A DNA stretch of 64,000 nt from Strongyloides papillosus (taxonomy: Eukaryota > Nematoda > Chromadorea > Rhabditida > Strongyloididae). Each line of letters starts with the position of its first letter. Position 1 is the stretch's first letter. The position numbers were made by a program, and so were the translations under genes. Of this stretch, positions 1 to 11,060 are shown one piece after another. The stretch spans positions 248,001-312,000 of the forward strand of contig SRSI01000036.1 in the NCBI GenBank assembly GCA_005656395.1, written 5' to 3'. The notes below the pieces were generated by a model that saw only the letters and a program-made list of their open reading frames with translations, did no database searches and was not told where the DNA came from.

Positions 1-1708
1 TTAAATTTTTATTTTGCTGTATCAAACATTATTTTAATTAGAATTTACGTAACTGTTAACGTTATTATGACGTCTATGCCATTACCCAAAACTAAATTTT
101 GATAAACATTAAAAGAAAAGATAATAGTACGAAATAAAAATGAATTTTAAACATGAATAATTAATAACAATCATTTTACATGAATGATCATCAGTTATCA
201 AATTTCAACGTAGAATATGAAAATGTTTCATTTGCTGTTAATATTGAAAACTTGAAATTAACATTTGATCGATGAAAAGAATATGGTATTACGGGTTCTA
301 ACGATTTTTCCATTTTTCAAATTCAAAACATAGATTATTATTATTTTTTAATAATCACTTAGTTGATTCCTGTAATTTGTGTGTTTTTAAAAATCGGAAA
401 CACAATCTCATAGTTTATGACAAACTAAAATCTATTAATATGGCATAAAGAAATTATAATTAAAATCAAAGCAATATCTGTTAAGAACATTTATTTGCTA
501 AATAATATCGTTTAATTTTTCTAATGAAGCTTTATAGGAATTATCTTAAACTTGTTTTTCTAATTTTATTTTATTAGTTTGTCTGTATTATAATCATAAA
601 AGCATCACTACCTTGGCTTTATGCCGTAATTATGTTCAGAAAAAGTGCTTCTTAATTATGGAAAATTATAAAAATATAATGTACTATTTTACTTTTTAAA
701 GCCTTCAAAAGATATTTGTGATAAACATTATTGTTATTATGTATTTGATATACTGTAGATATTATGGTAAATCTGAGAGTTATTGTTTTACAATAGAAAA
801 TTTCATAAAACATTTTACTTCGTCATTAAGATTTTCATAGGATATTTTGAATATTTACGGAATAAAAGAAATGTACAAAATTGATCACAGTTTTAAACAA
901 TAAGACGAAGTCATTACAACTTTATTAAAGTGATAAAGAAGTTTTTTTTGTAAGTAAATAGTTATTTTTAATACAGATATTTATTTTAAATAATAATTAT
1001 ATATTTTTTTTTGGTTGATTTATAATATTGTATCTATTGCTGAATGTTTATGCAACAAATATTCATCTATATTTATTCAGATCATAAAAAACTGCAATCG
1101 TAATAATAGAAAAGTTAAATAAATTCATCATCTACATTTTTTTTAAAATTTTTTAGTTGTTGAGATTATAGTGCCAATTCTTCAGTAGTTTTCATAGAAT
1201 TTACTTAATATAATTGATAAAGAATCTTCTTGAAATTTTGAATAAATAAGTTGTTATAATCTTTAACAAAACATTGCGATCCTTATAATAATAAATGGTA
1301 AAAAAAAGGAAATTATATTTATTAGATATCTGTTAAAATAATAGTATGGATAATAAAGATTATTTTTCAAAATTATTTTTTTACATTGGCTTTTTATAAA
1401 ATTAAGCTTAAAAAAAATGTTGTTTAAAGTCGATAAAGAAAGTTATTCAGAGATAAATATGCTTTCATAGAAAATTATCATTTATTTTTTTAAAAACAAT
1501 TAATATTTTAGACATTGATAAAACGTTAACGGCAAAGTAATTAGTTATTTATGAAGTATCCAGTCATTATTTAAAAAATCAAAGTGACGTCAAACTGTTC
1601 AAATGTTTCTAGATGATTTAATTAGAATATGAAAATGCCAAATATTTAGAAAAATGAATTTTTGAATTGGTAATCAAATTATAATTGAATAATAAATTTC
1701 TATCACCT
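1..1708. other. AT-rich intergenic region, no gene seen
   Basis: Very AT-rich sequence with many A and T runs and stops in all frames. I see no coding exon, RNA gene or clear repeat. It may hold the downstream flank of the EF-hand gene that ends at 1709. Confidence 0.6.
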
Positions 1709-2261
1709 TTATTGTGGTCTTACATGATAATAGATATAAAGGTCCTCAAGTCTTTCGGTAAGCACAGGAATATGATTTCCACTATTTTTTCTTCTACTAC
1801 GGACTTTTTCATAATTATAAAATTCACAGAAAGTAAGGATTTTATCTTTATTCATATCGGCTTCTCTAATGTACTCTTCTAATAAAACAAATACAACACC
1901 AAAATCATGATCTTCTTCCCAATTTACATGTCTAAATATTCCATCACTTCCAACAAGGTAACGAATTACATCTTCAAATGAAAATGAATCTTTATATTTT
2001 CCAATTAAAAGAGAAAATGTTGCCAAATAATTTTTGATTTCATCATATTCACTTTTTGTATAATGATATTGATCCATTAAAGAAGGAGATCCTCTTAAAC
2101 AAATCCTTTGAAATTAATTAGTTTTTAAGCTTAATTTTTTAAACTTACGGGTTTGAAGGATTTCTTTCAAAATAAGCTCCAGCAGCTAAATGAGCTATTC
2201 CATTGAAAATTAAAAGAAATATATACACAATATGTTTCAATGTTATCATTCTAAAATGCAT
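1709..2261 (-). CDS. Small secreted EF-hand protein (gene 1 of a tandem pair)
   Basis: Two exons on the minus strand: 2261-2149 and 2105-1709, joined across a 43-nt GTAAG...AAAG intron in phase 2. The product is about 169 aa. Exon 1 encodes a hydrophobic signal peptide (core VYIFLLIF, likely cleavage near AHLAAGA) that is absent if only the longer exon is read. One good EF-hand loop is visible at residues 121-132 (DMNKDKILTFCE; Asp1, Asn3, Asp5, Glu12 present, but Lys replaces the usual Gly6). The first half is divergent and may be a degenerate EF-hand. By family, such proteins bind calcium in a secretory or extracellular compartment (calumenin- or SPARC-like in logic, not in sequence). The neighbour at 2911-3331 has the same layout, so the two are probably tandem paralogs. 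I do not recognise a named orthologue. Confidence 0.7.
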
Positions 2262-2910
2262 TTTAAAAAAGTTTTAAAAGTCTTTGGCGGTATAAAAAGA
2301 TAGTTTTATAAAGAGAAATTTTATAAAGAATAATTTTAAGATAAAATAGAAGTGAAATCTTTTTACGCCACTAAAAATTAAATTGGTTTTTATAGTTTTT
2401 TATTTGCACGCCTTTTGTAGCTTTTTTTTACCATACTAAATGTTCTATTATAAAACAGACTTTATTTTGGAATATTTTTGTTAATTAAAATAATATTTAT
2501 TACTAGATAAAATTTTCTGAAAATACAATAATATCACACAAATGTAAGTGAATATATATTTTTCTAAAGTTGTTTTTTTTCTCCAAAAATGGGTGGTTTT
2601 TATTCAAAATCTAGGATGAATTAGTCTTATCGTATTATATGATTAAACTGTACTGTTTATAATCAGAAAATTGTATACACATTTTAAAGTACATACCCAG
2701 AATAATGTACAATAAAAGACATAGAGATTTTAATTTCATTGAAAAATATTTTATGGAAAATATCTATAAAGAATAAAAAATCAATTTGTTTTTCTTTTTA
2801 CTAATATATACGTAGACTTAATTATCTACAACATAATTGCATAGTACAAAAAAATGGGTAAAAAATTTTATTATAAAACCTAATGAAGCAAAAAATATTT
2901 CAAGTTGTAT
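2262..2910. promoter_or_regulatory. Spacer between the two EF-hand genes
   Basis: About 650 bp of AT-rich DNA holding the promoter region of the downstream EF-hand gene and the 3' flank of the upstream one. I see no other gene. Confidence 0.4.
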
Positions 2911-3331
2911 TTAAATAAAAATTTCATTATGTTTCGATAAAAATTCTACCCATGTTACTTTACCATCTTTATTGGTATCCATTTTTTGTATCCATTTAAG
3001 GAGACTATAAAATCTTTCACCATATTTCTTACCATTAATAATTGCATTTGAATCTTTAATATTTAATGGCTTTAGTTGACTGTTAAAAATTTCATCAAAA
3101 TCTGTTTCGTTGTCTTTATTAATATCTAAAATATCAAAAATGTCGCGCATTATAGTCACTTTAACTTCCATTGGAGGGCATGAGATTTGGTTGCGAGAAC
3201 ATAAAGACCTGAAATGAGGTTACTGTAATTTTTTAACATAATCAATTATATCCTTACTCATTGTAGTCCAAATTAATTTCCTGTCCAAATACCATTGATA
3301 AAAAATATATAACAATGATTATTGACAACAT
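2911..3331 (-). CDS. Small secreted EF-hand protein (gene 2 of a tandem pair)
   Basis: Two exons: 3331-3258 and 3208-2911, joined across a 49-nt GTAAGG...TTTCAG intron in phase 2. The product is about 123 aa. The start at 3331 is chosen because it opens directly into a signal peptide (MLSIIIVIYFLSMVFGQ). An in-frame extension to 3535 has no such character and is probably upstream sequence. Two EF-hand loops are visible: residues 53-64 (DINKDNETDFDE, atypical because Thr fills position 8) and 102-113 (DTNKDGKVTWVE, canonical). A Cys-containing stretch (SLCSRNQISCPP) follows the splice junction, as in the neighbouring gene. Predicted role: secreted calcium-binding protein. Orthology is not established. 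Confidence 0.75.
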
Positions 3332-5175
3332 CTTGTTCTCCAAAAAGACTAATAACAAATTAAAAATATTTAACAAAAAAAAAGTGTTAAGATAAGTCTT
3401 TAGAAGTTCATTATATAATGAAAAACTAGACCGACTCCACCTTAGGGATATTAATATTATTATATGATAATATGGATTGAATATTTTCCTTATCATAAGA
3501 CTTTCAATTTTAAGTGATTTTTCAGAATGTATCAATAAATAAAGGGATATCCGCGATAAATATAATTTTAAATATTATTATCAATGTTTAAATATTTTTT
3601 ATATATTCTAAAAATAAACTTTAAGAAAATCTAAATCTAACGTATCAGACATTTTAATACGTTTGTAACAATAATTCTATCCTTATCGAAATATACTCCT
3701 TTATTTTGTAGTAAAAAATATTAATCAAAATACTTGAATCTGAAAAAAAAACTAAAAAAATGGAAAATTCCATAGTTTAACAAAATTTTAAAAAATTAAT
3801 GAATTTAATTTCATTGAAATTGAGATTAGAAAGAAGTATGTCCTACTACTATTTAGCACTTTTAAATTTTATTCTGATTCAATTAATTAAAATTAAAATA
3901 AATTAACAATCACATAAAAAAATCTTGCAAATTTATTACAGCTAATTTTATCTTAATTGCCATATATTCCCTATTCAAAAAATGAACTTTTATCACCCAC
4001 ATTTTTTATCCTATCTCTAGAGAATTTTGCTTTATGTTCTTCTTCTAAAATATTAATTATAAATATTATAGCGTTTACATAGTTGAGAAGGATTGTTATT
4101 CTCTCGTAAAGAATAAGAGACGAAATACCCGCAAGTAATTAAGATGAGATAGCTAAAGTGGTTGTAAGATACCTAAAAGAGTGACATTACAATCACGTAC
4201 ACATATATTTCAAAATAATTTTATTTTATTCATTTACAAGTCACCTAAAGATGTTGAAATAATTAATCGTAATTTTGATGACTCTAAACCCCAAATATTT
4301 CTAAATTTTATCACATAATTAATTTATTATTTACCGTGTAATTTATATATTTTTTGTATACTTAATTAATATTATATAATTCAATTGTAGAAGAGATAAT
4401 ATAAGTTAGCTAAGCACACCTCAAGGATTTATATACTTGAGAATACACGTATTTAAATATAAGTAAATTAAATTTTATATCATTAACTATTGTATTAATT
4501 TGTTCCCCAATTAGGTGGCCACTAATATTTAAGTATAATAAAAGTTTGTGATATCTTCTTTTCATTATTCTACTATCCAACGAAAATAATATTTTGCTGT
4601 TGCAAACAAATCTTTGTCATTAAAAATCATATATAAGCTTGTATTTTAGATAAGTTCTGCTAAGAACTAATATTTCAGTACATAGAAAAGATTAAAAAGT
4701 TAATTTATTTACTATAAACCACCAAAAGCTTTTACTTTTTATTAAATTTTGTAAATTTTGATATCTAAAGATTTAGTTTATAAGTGGAAATTAATCTTTA
4801 ACCGTCACCAAACATATCATGTATTTAGATTAATTACGATTTATGAACATTGGAAATTATTTTAATAATATACACGAATTTTTGTACATGCAATGCTATA
4901 ATAAAAATAAGTTAATTAAAATTCATTCAAGGGTAATTAAACTAATATCTAAATTATCTTATAACACATTAAAAATAAATCAAAAAGGGTTCATGTTCGT
5001 GATTAAATCTTTAAAAAACCAAATAAAATACGTCATGAAACAATTAAATCTATAGATAAAAAAGAGACATTTATATTCAATTTTTTTATTGGTATCTAAA
5101 TGCAATTGCATTAAACAAAAAAAAACAAGGTGATTTTGTTATAAAACTAGGAGTGGATTGACAAAAGGAAAAAAT
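3332..5175. other. AT-rich intergenic region, no gene seen
   Basis: About 1.8 kb. An apparent 70-codon plus-strand frame at 4843-5055 is Lys/Asn/Ile-rich low complexity with no recognisable domain, so I do not call it. Nothing else is supported. Confidence 0.5.
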
Positions 5176-5527
5176 TTATGCTTCGTTTTGACGTTTCTCA
5201 GGTAAAGCTAACCCTACTAAACTGGCACTTTCTTCAATGGAACGTTCTCCCCCTTTGTACTCCTCTTGTAAACTTGATAATCGTTTTGTTGCAATTAAAT
5301 AACTGGCATAAGTATTATTCATTTCATCTTCTGCATTTGGAGAATTTATTATAATATTTGAACTTGTATTTTTCTGATATGAAGATAATGTTTTTAAATA
5401 AAAATCTTTTTCTAGAAAGTTTTTCTTTAAAAGGATAATTATAAAATTTTGGAAAATTATTTACCTCAGGAATTGGTAATATTTCCTTGAATATTTTTCT
5501 GAAATTCACAGCAAGTCTAGAATTCAT
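5176..5527 (-). CDS. FMC1: FMC1-like mitochondrial ATP synthase assembly factor
   Basis: Two exons: 5527-5465 (21 codons) and 5424-5176, joined in phase 0 across a 40-nt intron (acceptor TTTTAAAG at 5425). The product is about 103 aa; human FMC1 is 113 aa. The N-terminus carries an LYR-like helix (NFRKIFKEI). The C-terminus carries the family's most recognisable block, GGERSIEESASLVGLALP, close to GERSVEESAGLVGLKLP in vertebrate FMC1. By family knowledge FMC1 acts in the mitochondrial matrix in assembly of the F1 part of ATP synthase. It lies head-to-head with the NDUFS2 gene, with 201 bp between the two start codons, so the two respiratory-chain genes may share a promoter. Confidence 0.75.
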
Positions 5528-5728
5528 AATTTTATCAGTGAATAATTATCACGAAATGCACTACAAACTCATTCACAAAGTGATTTTTTCCTAAAACGAT
5601 AAAATTTGGAAAACGTATACCTCAACGAGATAAGTAAATGTGTTTCCATTTCTATTTACAAAAGTTTTCTATTAAATTATTACTCACGTGTAATTAATAA
5701 AAAAAATTTCTTATTTTACAGGTTTACA
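5528..5728. promoter_or_regulatory. Shared divergent promoter, FMC1 / NDUFS2
   Basis: Only 201 bp separate the two divergent start codons. The right end contains TTTTACAG at 5714-5721, eight bases before the NDUFS2 ATG, which looks like a spliced-leader acceptor. The true NDUFS2 transcription start would then lie further left, inside this short region. Confidence 0.5.
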
Positions 5729-7219
5729 ATGGCTATGAGACTTAGGCCTGTTGTCAAATCAGTCTTGAAACAAGTGCCTGTTATCAGTAGCCAACAGTCA
5801 AGAGGACACACTATTTGGTATCCAGATGCTGAATTTGAACGAAACTTCAAGGTATATAAAAAATAAAATAGCAAAATATTTGTAATCTTATGCATTTATT
5901 AATTATTATAGACCGCAGGTATGCTGGGTCCGACATACTATACAAGAATAACTGATAAATTTGAAAAGGATATCGGATTGGATAAATTGGAAAAACAACT
6001 CCTTGAAGAACCAGTCTTTTCGGATAATTTCGGTGGAAAAAAGCGTGAGAAGGTTCTTGAAAATATGATTCTTAATTTTGGTCCCCAACATCCAGCCGCT
6101 CACGGTGTATTACGTCTTGTTTTGGAACTTGAAGGAGAAGTAATCATTAAAGCCATCCCTCATATTGGACTCCTCCATCGTGCCACTGAAAAGTTAATTG
6201 AACACAAAACTTACACACAAGCATTACCATACTTTGACAGATTAGATTATGTATCTATGATGTGTAATGAGCAAGCTTATTCACTAGCTATAGAAAAGCT
6301 TCTTGGAATAACTCCTCCACCACGTGCTAAAATGATTAGAATTTTGATGGCAGAATTGACAAGAATTCAAAATCACCTTATGGGTATCACAACACATGCT
6401 CTTGATGTTGGTGCTATGACTCCGTTTTTCTGGCTGTTCGAGGAACGTGAAAAAATGTTTGAATTTGCTGAACGCGTTTCTGGTGCCCGTATGCACGTAA
6501 ATTATGTAAGACCTGGTGGAGTTGCTTGGGATCTTCCTCTTGGTTACATGGATGATGTTTATGATTGGTGTGTTAAATTCCCACAACGTATTGATGAACT
6601 TGAGGATATGTTAACTGAAAATCGTATTTGGAAACAACGTTTACAAGATGTTGGTATTGTGAGTGCATCTGATGCTCTTAATTGGGGATTTTCTGGAGTT
6701 ATGTTACGTGGTTCAGGAATTAAATGGGATGTTAGGAAGACTGCTCCCTATGATGGTTATGAAAATATCGAATTTGATGTACCAATTGGAATTAAAGGAG
6801 ATTGTTATGATAGATACTTATGTCGTATTGAAGAAATGAGAGAATCTCTTAAGATTGTCATTCATTGTTTAAACAATATGCCAGCAGGAGAAATTAAGGT
6901 TGACGACAACAAAGTAGTTCCACCAAAGAGAGCTGAAATGAAGGATAGTATGGAATCACTCATTCATCATTTCAAATTCTTCACAGAGGGATATCAAGTT
7001 CCAGCTGGTGCAACATATGTAGCTACTGAAGCACCAAAAGGAGAATTTGGGGTATATCTAGTTTCTGATGGAACAAGCAAACCATATAGATGTTTTATCA
7101 GAGCTCCAGGTTTTGCTCATTTAGCTGCTATACATGATGTTTCATACATGTCCTTGATTGCCGATGTTGTAGCTATCATTGGTACTATGGATATCGTATT
7201 TGGAGAAGTAGATCGTTAA
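5729..7219 (+). CDS. gas-1: NADH:ubiquinone oxidoreductase 49 kDa subunit (complex I, NDUFS2)
   Basis: Two exons: 5729-5851 and 5912-7219, with a 60-nt phase-0 intron. The product is 476 aa, as expected for NDUFS2/GAS-1. Exon 1 encodes a basic, hydroxylated mitochondrial presequence ([15 protein letters not shown]...) and the start of the mature protein. The second exon holds the NuoD/49-kDa signature: [43 protein letters not shown], and the C-terminal block ending DIVFGEVDR. The protein forms part of the quinone-binding module of complex I on the matrix arm. The start at 5729 is chosen over an upstream in-frame ATG at 5606 because a TTTTACAG acceptor lies just before it and the upstream codons look like untranslated leader. 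In C. elegans the orthologue is gas-1. Confidence 0.96.
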
Positions 7220-7644
7220 ATTGTCAATTGAATTAAAAATTTTTAGGATATCATTTGATTAAACTTTGGTTGTTTTTGACGATTTATTTTGTATAATATT
7301 TTAGATTGATAAATATGTCTTACATTTTATTGTAATTTTTTTATCTCATTCAGTAATGGATTATAAAATAAGTATAGTAAAACTGTTTTTTAGAATTTCG
7401 GAAATTTCTTTTTCTCACGAATTAATAAACTATTAGAGATTTTAATTCATACTTGAGATATAAGTATGATTCTCATAATTGTTAATAGTTTATATTTGTT
7501 TGAAAAAAAATTTAGCACTTTTGTTCATTTTGATATAATAATAAAATAGCTTTTAAAAATCTAAACATTCATATTTTAACAATAAATTATATTTTTAATA
7601 ATGAAGAATACTAATATTTATTTCAATTTCTTTATCCCATTAAA
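7220..7644. other. Intergenic spacer
   Basis: About 425 bp of AT-rich DNA between two plus-strand genes. It must include the NDUFS2 3' end and the promoter of the next gene. No other feature is recognisable. Confidence 0.4.
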
Positions 7645-8028
7645 ATGAATATTTTAATGATTCCACTTATTAAGTATACTTATTTATTTTTATTAATTAT
7701 AACTTTTATATCTTTTATCGATGGAAAATCACTACTTACACGAATTCCTTATAAGAATAAAGTAGAAGAGGAACCAACTGTTATTTATAAACATTCAGAT
7801 TATGGAATGAGATCAAAATATGTTATCATGCTAGTAATTTTTGGAGGATTTTTTATGAGTTGTGCATTGATATGCCTGTGTTGTACCTGTCTTGGATGCA
7901 TTTCAATTTTACAAGTAACCTGTTGTTATTCAAACATAAATGACGATGAGTCACATAATGTGAACGATGAAGATGAAGAAGATATAGAGATTAACTCAAA
8001 AAAGAGTAAACAAAAACACCATCAGTAA
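7645..8028 (+). CDS. Small single-pass Cys-rich membrane protein, unknown function
   Basis: One exon, 127 aa; not recognised. It has a hydrophobic N-terminal signal segment (residues 11-27), a short lumenal stretch, a second hydrophobic segment at about 59-90, and an acidic then basic hydrophilic tail (DEDEEDIE then KKSKQKHHQ). The second segment is Cys-rich (SCALICLCCTCLGC...VTCC), so palmitoylation or disulfides are possible. The layout suggests a type I membrane protein with a small extracellular part. Stops bracket the frame and an upstream ATG at 7601 closes after 15 codons, so the start at 7645 is reasonable. Confidence 0.6.
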   Translation: MNILMIPLIKYTYLFLLIITFISFIDGKSLLTRIPYKNKVEEEPTVIYKHSDYGMRSKYVIMLVIFGGFFMSCALICLCCTCLGCISILQVTCCYSNINDDESHNVNDEDEEDIEINSKKSKQKHHQ

Positions 8029-8445
8029 TTTCCAAATAATTTTTAATAATATTTAAGTTTAATAAATTTTCATATTTGCAACATCAAATTTTGTATTTAC
8101 AACAACTAAAATTTTAAAATAAAATATTCTGATATGTAAAATAATTACATTCTTATAGTTTTTATTGAAAATCTACATATTTTTCGAATATATTTCCAAA
8201 TTACATAGAATGTTATGTAGATTAGTGATGGTAAACATTCTTAAGAAAAATTGAGCTTCAAATTAAGTTTTTTTTTCAAAATATTTCGTAACATATTATG
8301 TTTTTAAGATATTTAAATATAATCTGTAAAAAATTGGAAATTAAATTTTATATTTTTATTACTTAATAATTCTAATCATGATAAAATCTCTCATGATACG
8401 TATAACGTCAAATCTGATAAGTAACTTTTCCGACGTAGAAGATAA
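8029..8445. other. AT-rich spacer before the duplicated kinase unit
   Basis: AT-rich DNA with no coding signal. It is not part of the duplicated segment, which begins near 8450. Confidence 0.4.
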
Positions 8446-8866
8446 TCGAGATATAAAATGAATTTTATGCTTGATCTACGATTGAAATAATACGAGTTGT
8501 AGAATTTCGATAAGGGGGTGAGAATTTTTAATATATTGTCAATATAATTTTTTTAGGTTCGAAAGGATTAAACTTAGAGGTTTGTATTTTATTGTAAAAA
8601 ATATAATTATCCAAGTATTTAATTTGTGATAAAGTTGTAGAAATTTACCAGGAAAGGTGTAGTACAAATAAAAATAATAAGCTTAATTATATTTATTCTA
8701 CATATTATTAATATTTATATAGCTTTTATCACATAAAAAACTATTTATTTCCTTTTTAAATAAATTTGTGTAAAATTAACTCAAAACGTCAGAATAAAAA
8801 ATGAGTTAATATTTTAAGCACTTAAAAATACACTAACCTTTGAAACTTCTTTTACTTTTAAACTTA

Positions 8867-8911
8867 TCATACAACGAAAATTACGTGTTAAAGTTATCAT
8901 TTTGTATAAAG
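8867..8911 (+). promoter_or_regulatory. Conserved promoter block, kinase copy A
   Basis: This block is nearly identical to 10961-11005 upstream of copy B. It contains TCATACAACGAAAAT, then GTTAAAGTTATCATTTTG (a GATA-factor core, TGATAAC on the other strand), then a TATA-like GTATAAAG about 53 bp before the ATG. The conservation between otherwise drifting flanks suggests a core promoter. Which factor binds is inference. Confidence 0.45.
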
Positions 8912-8963
8912 TACACACATTATACTATCAGGACTACCATTTATTAAACAACTATAATAGATA

Positions 8964-10164
8964 ATGAATCCCTTGAAGGTATGTTTATTTGTGTAAGCAA
9001 GTTATATGTATTTTTAAGCAATTACTTGAAAAGGATGATCTAAATAATGAATTATCAGAAGAATTCAAGGATGAAGTGGGGAAGATATGTTCTGAATATT
9101 TAACTGGAGAATGGGAAAAAGTCGATAAGAATACTATTATTATTCAACGTATTTCTGGTGGTAATAGTAATCACATTTTTAAAGTGTCAATCTCCAATAA
9201 AAATGAAAGTTCTGTCTTATTAAGAATTTACGGTACAGATTGTGAGGAGGAAATATTTAGGGATACTCTGCTATTTTCAATAATATCTGAAAAAAAGTTA
9301 GGACCCAAATTTTTAGGATATTTTCCGGGTGGTCGTCTTGAGGAATTTATTGAATCAAGATCGTTATTAGTAAAAGAATTAGGCTATCCATCTGTTTTTA
9401 AAGTTTTAGCAAGAAAATTCGCTAGTATACACTCTTTAGAAGTTCCATTACCTAAAAAACCCCAAATTTTTGATATGATAAGAAGTGAGTTAAAAAAAAT
9501 GAAGGATATTACTGCTCCTAATTATCTTATTAATATTAAGACAACAAAAGTTTCCAATTTAAAACATCCTGAAGTTGTTAGTGTACAAAAATTGGAAGAA
9601 GAAGTTAGACTACTAGAAGATTATGTTAAACAATTTAATTTTAAAATTGTTTTTTCACATAATGACATATTCGAGGGTAATATTATTGTAAGAAAAGATG
9701 CAATAATAGAAAAAGACAAAATCATATCAGGTGATGAAAATGATTCTATAGTTGTTATTGATTTCGAGTACAGCTCCTATAACTACAGAGGTTTTGATAT
9801 CGGTGTTACATTTCGTACACAAGCATTTGATTGTGGCCCAAACTTTGAACATGGTTATAACATAAATCAAGAATATTTAACAAATGATGAAAATATGTTA
9901 ATATTCATAAATGAATATCTTAAAGAAACGTATAGAATAAATAATATTGTACCTGATGATGAAATGTTTAAAAAAGAAGTATCAGAACTACTATTTGAAT
10001 CAAAATTACTGTATCAGGTTATAGATTTATATGGAAGTCTTTGGAACATTCGTTCGGGATTCATGTCAACAATCAACTCATATAATTTTATGCTGAGTGG
10101 ATTAGATAGATTAGCCATATATTATGATAGGCAACATAAATTGATGAATGGTGAATCATTTTAA
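8964..10164 (+). CDS. Choline/ethanolamine kinase, copy A
   Basis: Two exons: a 15-nt first exon at 8964-8978 (MNPLK) and 9019-10164, separated by a 40-nt phase-0 intron. The product is 386 aa. The mini-exon is supported because the tandem copy B has the same MNPLK exon and intron. Kinase features seen: nucleotide-binding loop with SGGNSNHIFKV, Brenner phosphotransferase motif HNDIFEGN near residue 219, and the choline kinase signature IDFEYSSYNYRGFDIG near 252. By family it phosphorylates choline or ethanolamine with ATP, the first step of the CDP-choline/ethanolamine pathway for membrane phospholipids. Odd points: the usual NHFCEW stretch after GFDIG is replaced by VTFRTQA, as in divergent nematode CKB-type kinases, so substrate choice is uncertain. 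Confidence 0.9.
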
Positions 10165-10544
10165 TTCATTTCTGCAGTTTTTTACAACGTATTCTATTAG
10201 AGAGAAAAGTTAAAAACATTTTGTATATAGTTTATTTCATTAACTAATCACTACATAATAAAAACTGTTCGCCTTCAAAAAATACTATCATAATTATTTT
10301 GGGCTTTTTCACAATATTTTTGCTATAAAATGATAAAAGTCTAGTATATTTTTTTATCACATCATATAATGCCAAATATCAAATGATTTTTAAGACTTCT
10401 AGCTTTGTATGTATCATAATACTTATAACATTAAGTTTGATAATTAACTGTTCTTTTTTAGAAAATATACTTTTATTTTTTGATAGCTTTTTAGTTAAAA
10501 ATAAAAATAACATTATATTAAATTTCAATTATTAAAAAAAAAGA
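10165..10544. other. Spacer between kinase copies
   Basis: AT-rich 3' flank of copy A. The duplicated upstream region of copy B starts near 10545. No other gene is seen. Confidence 0.4.
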
Positions 10545-10960
10545 TAAATTATGAATCCTATGCTTGATCAATGCTTGAAAATGTAAAGGCTGTAGAAATT
10601 TGATAAAAGACACGAAATATTAATATACTTCCTATACTATCTTTTATAAATTCACAATACTAAACTTGAAAGTTTGTACTTTATTGTAAAAGATATAACT
10701 ATCTTAATGTTCAAATTATGATAATGTTGTAGAAAATTTATTACCAAAAATGTAAAACCAAATAAAAAAAATTAAACTGAATTGTATTTATTTAACATAT
10801 TATCAATATTTATACAGCTTTTATCACATAAAAGATGCCTATTAACTTTTTAATAAGTTCACGTAAAACTAATTCAAGACATTAAAACAAAAAATGTAAA
10901 AAAAAAGTTTGTACACTTAAAAATCCATAAGCTTCAAAAATTCTTATACATTTAAACACG

Positions 10961-11005
10961 TCATACAACGAAAATGACGCGTTAAAGTTATCATTTTGTA
11001 TAAAG
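10961..11005 (+). promoter_or_regulatory. Conserved promoter block, kinase copy B
   Basis: Counterpart of 8867-8911, with the same TCATACAACG start, GTTAAAGTTATCATTTTG core and GTATAAAG TATA-like element in the same order and spacing. It lies about 56 bp before the copy B start codon. Confidence 0.45.
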
Positions 11006-11060
11006 CATACGCATTATACTATCATTAACTACTACTTATTTACAACTATCTACAATAACA

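Noticed and set aside
3332..3535. N-terminal extension of EF-hand gene 2
   Set aside because: The start at 3331 gives a clean signal peptide; the extension does not look like protein and would bury it.
4843..5055. 70-codon plus-strand open frame
   Set aside because: Low-complexity Lys/Asn/Ile composition typical of AT-rich noncoding DNA, no domain, no splice or leader signals.
5606..5728. In-frame upstream start for NDUFS2
   Set aside because: A TTTTACAG acceptor just before 5729 and the mitochondrial presequence at 5729 make the upstream codons untranslated leader.
6284..6586. Antisense open frame inside NDUFS2
   Set aside because: Shadow of the strongly conserved coding strand.
8550..8575. 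tRNA T-loop-like GGTTCGAAA
   Set aside because: No acceptor stem, D-arm or anticodon arm can be formed around it.
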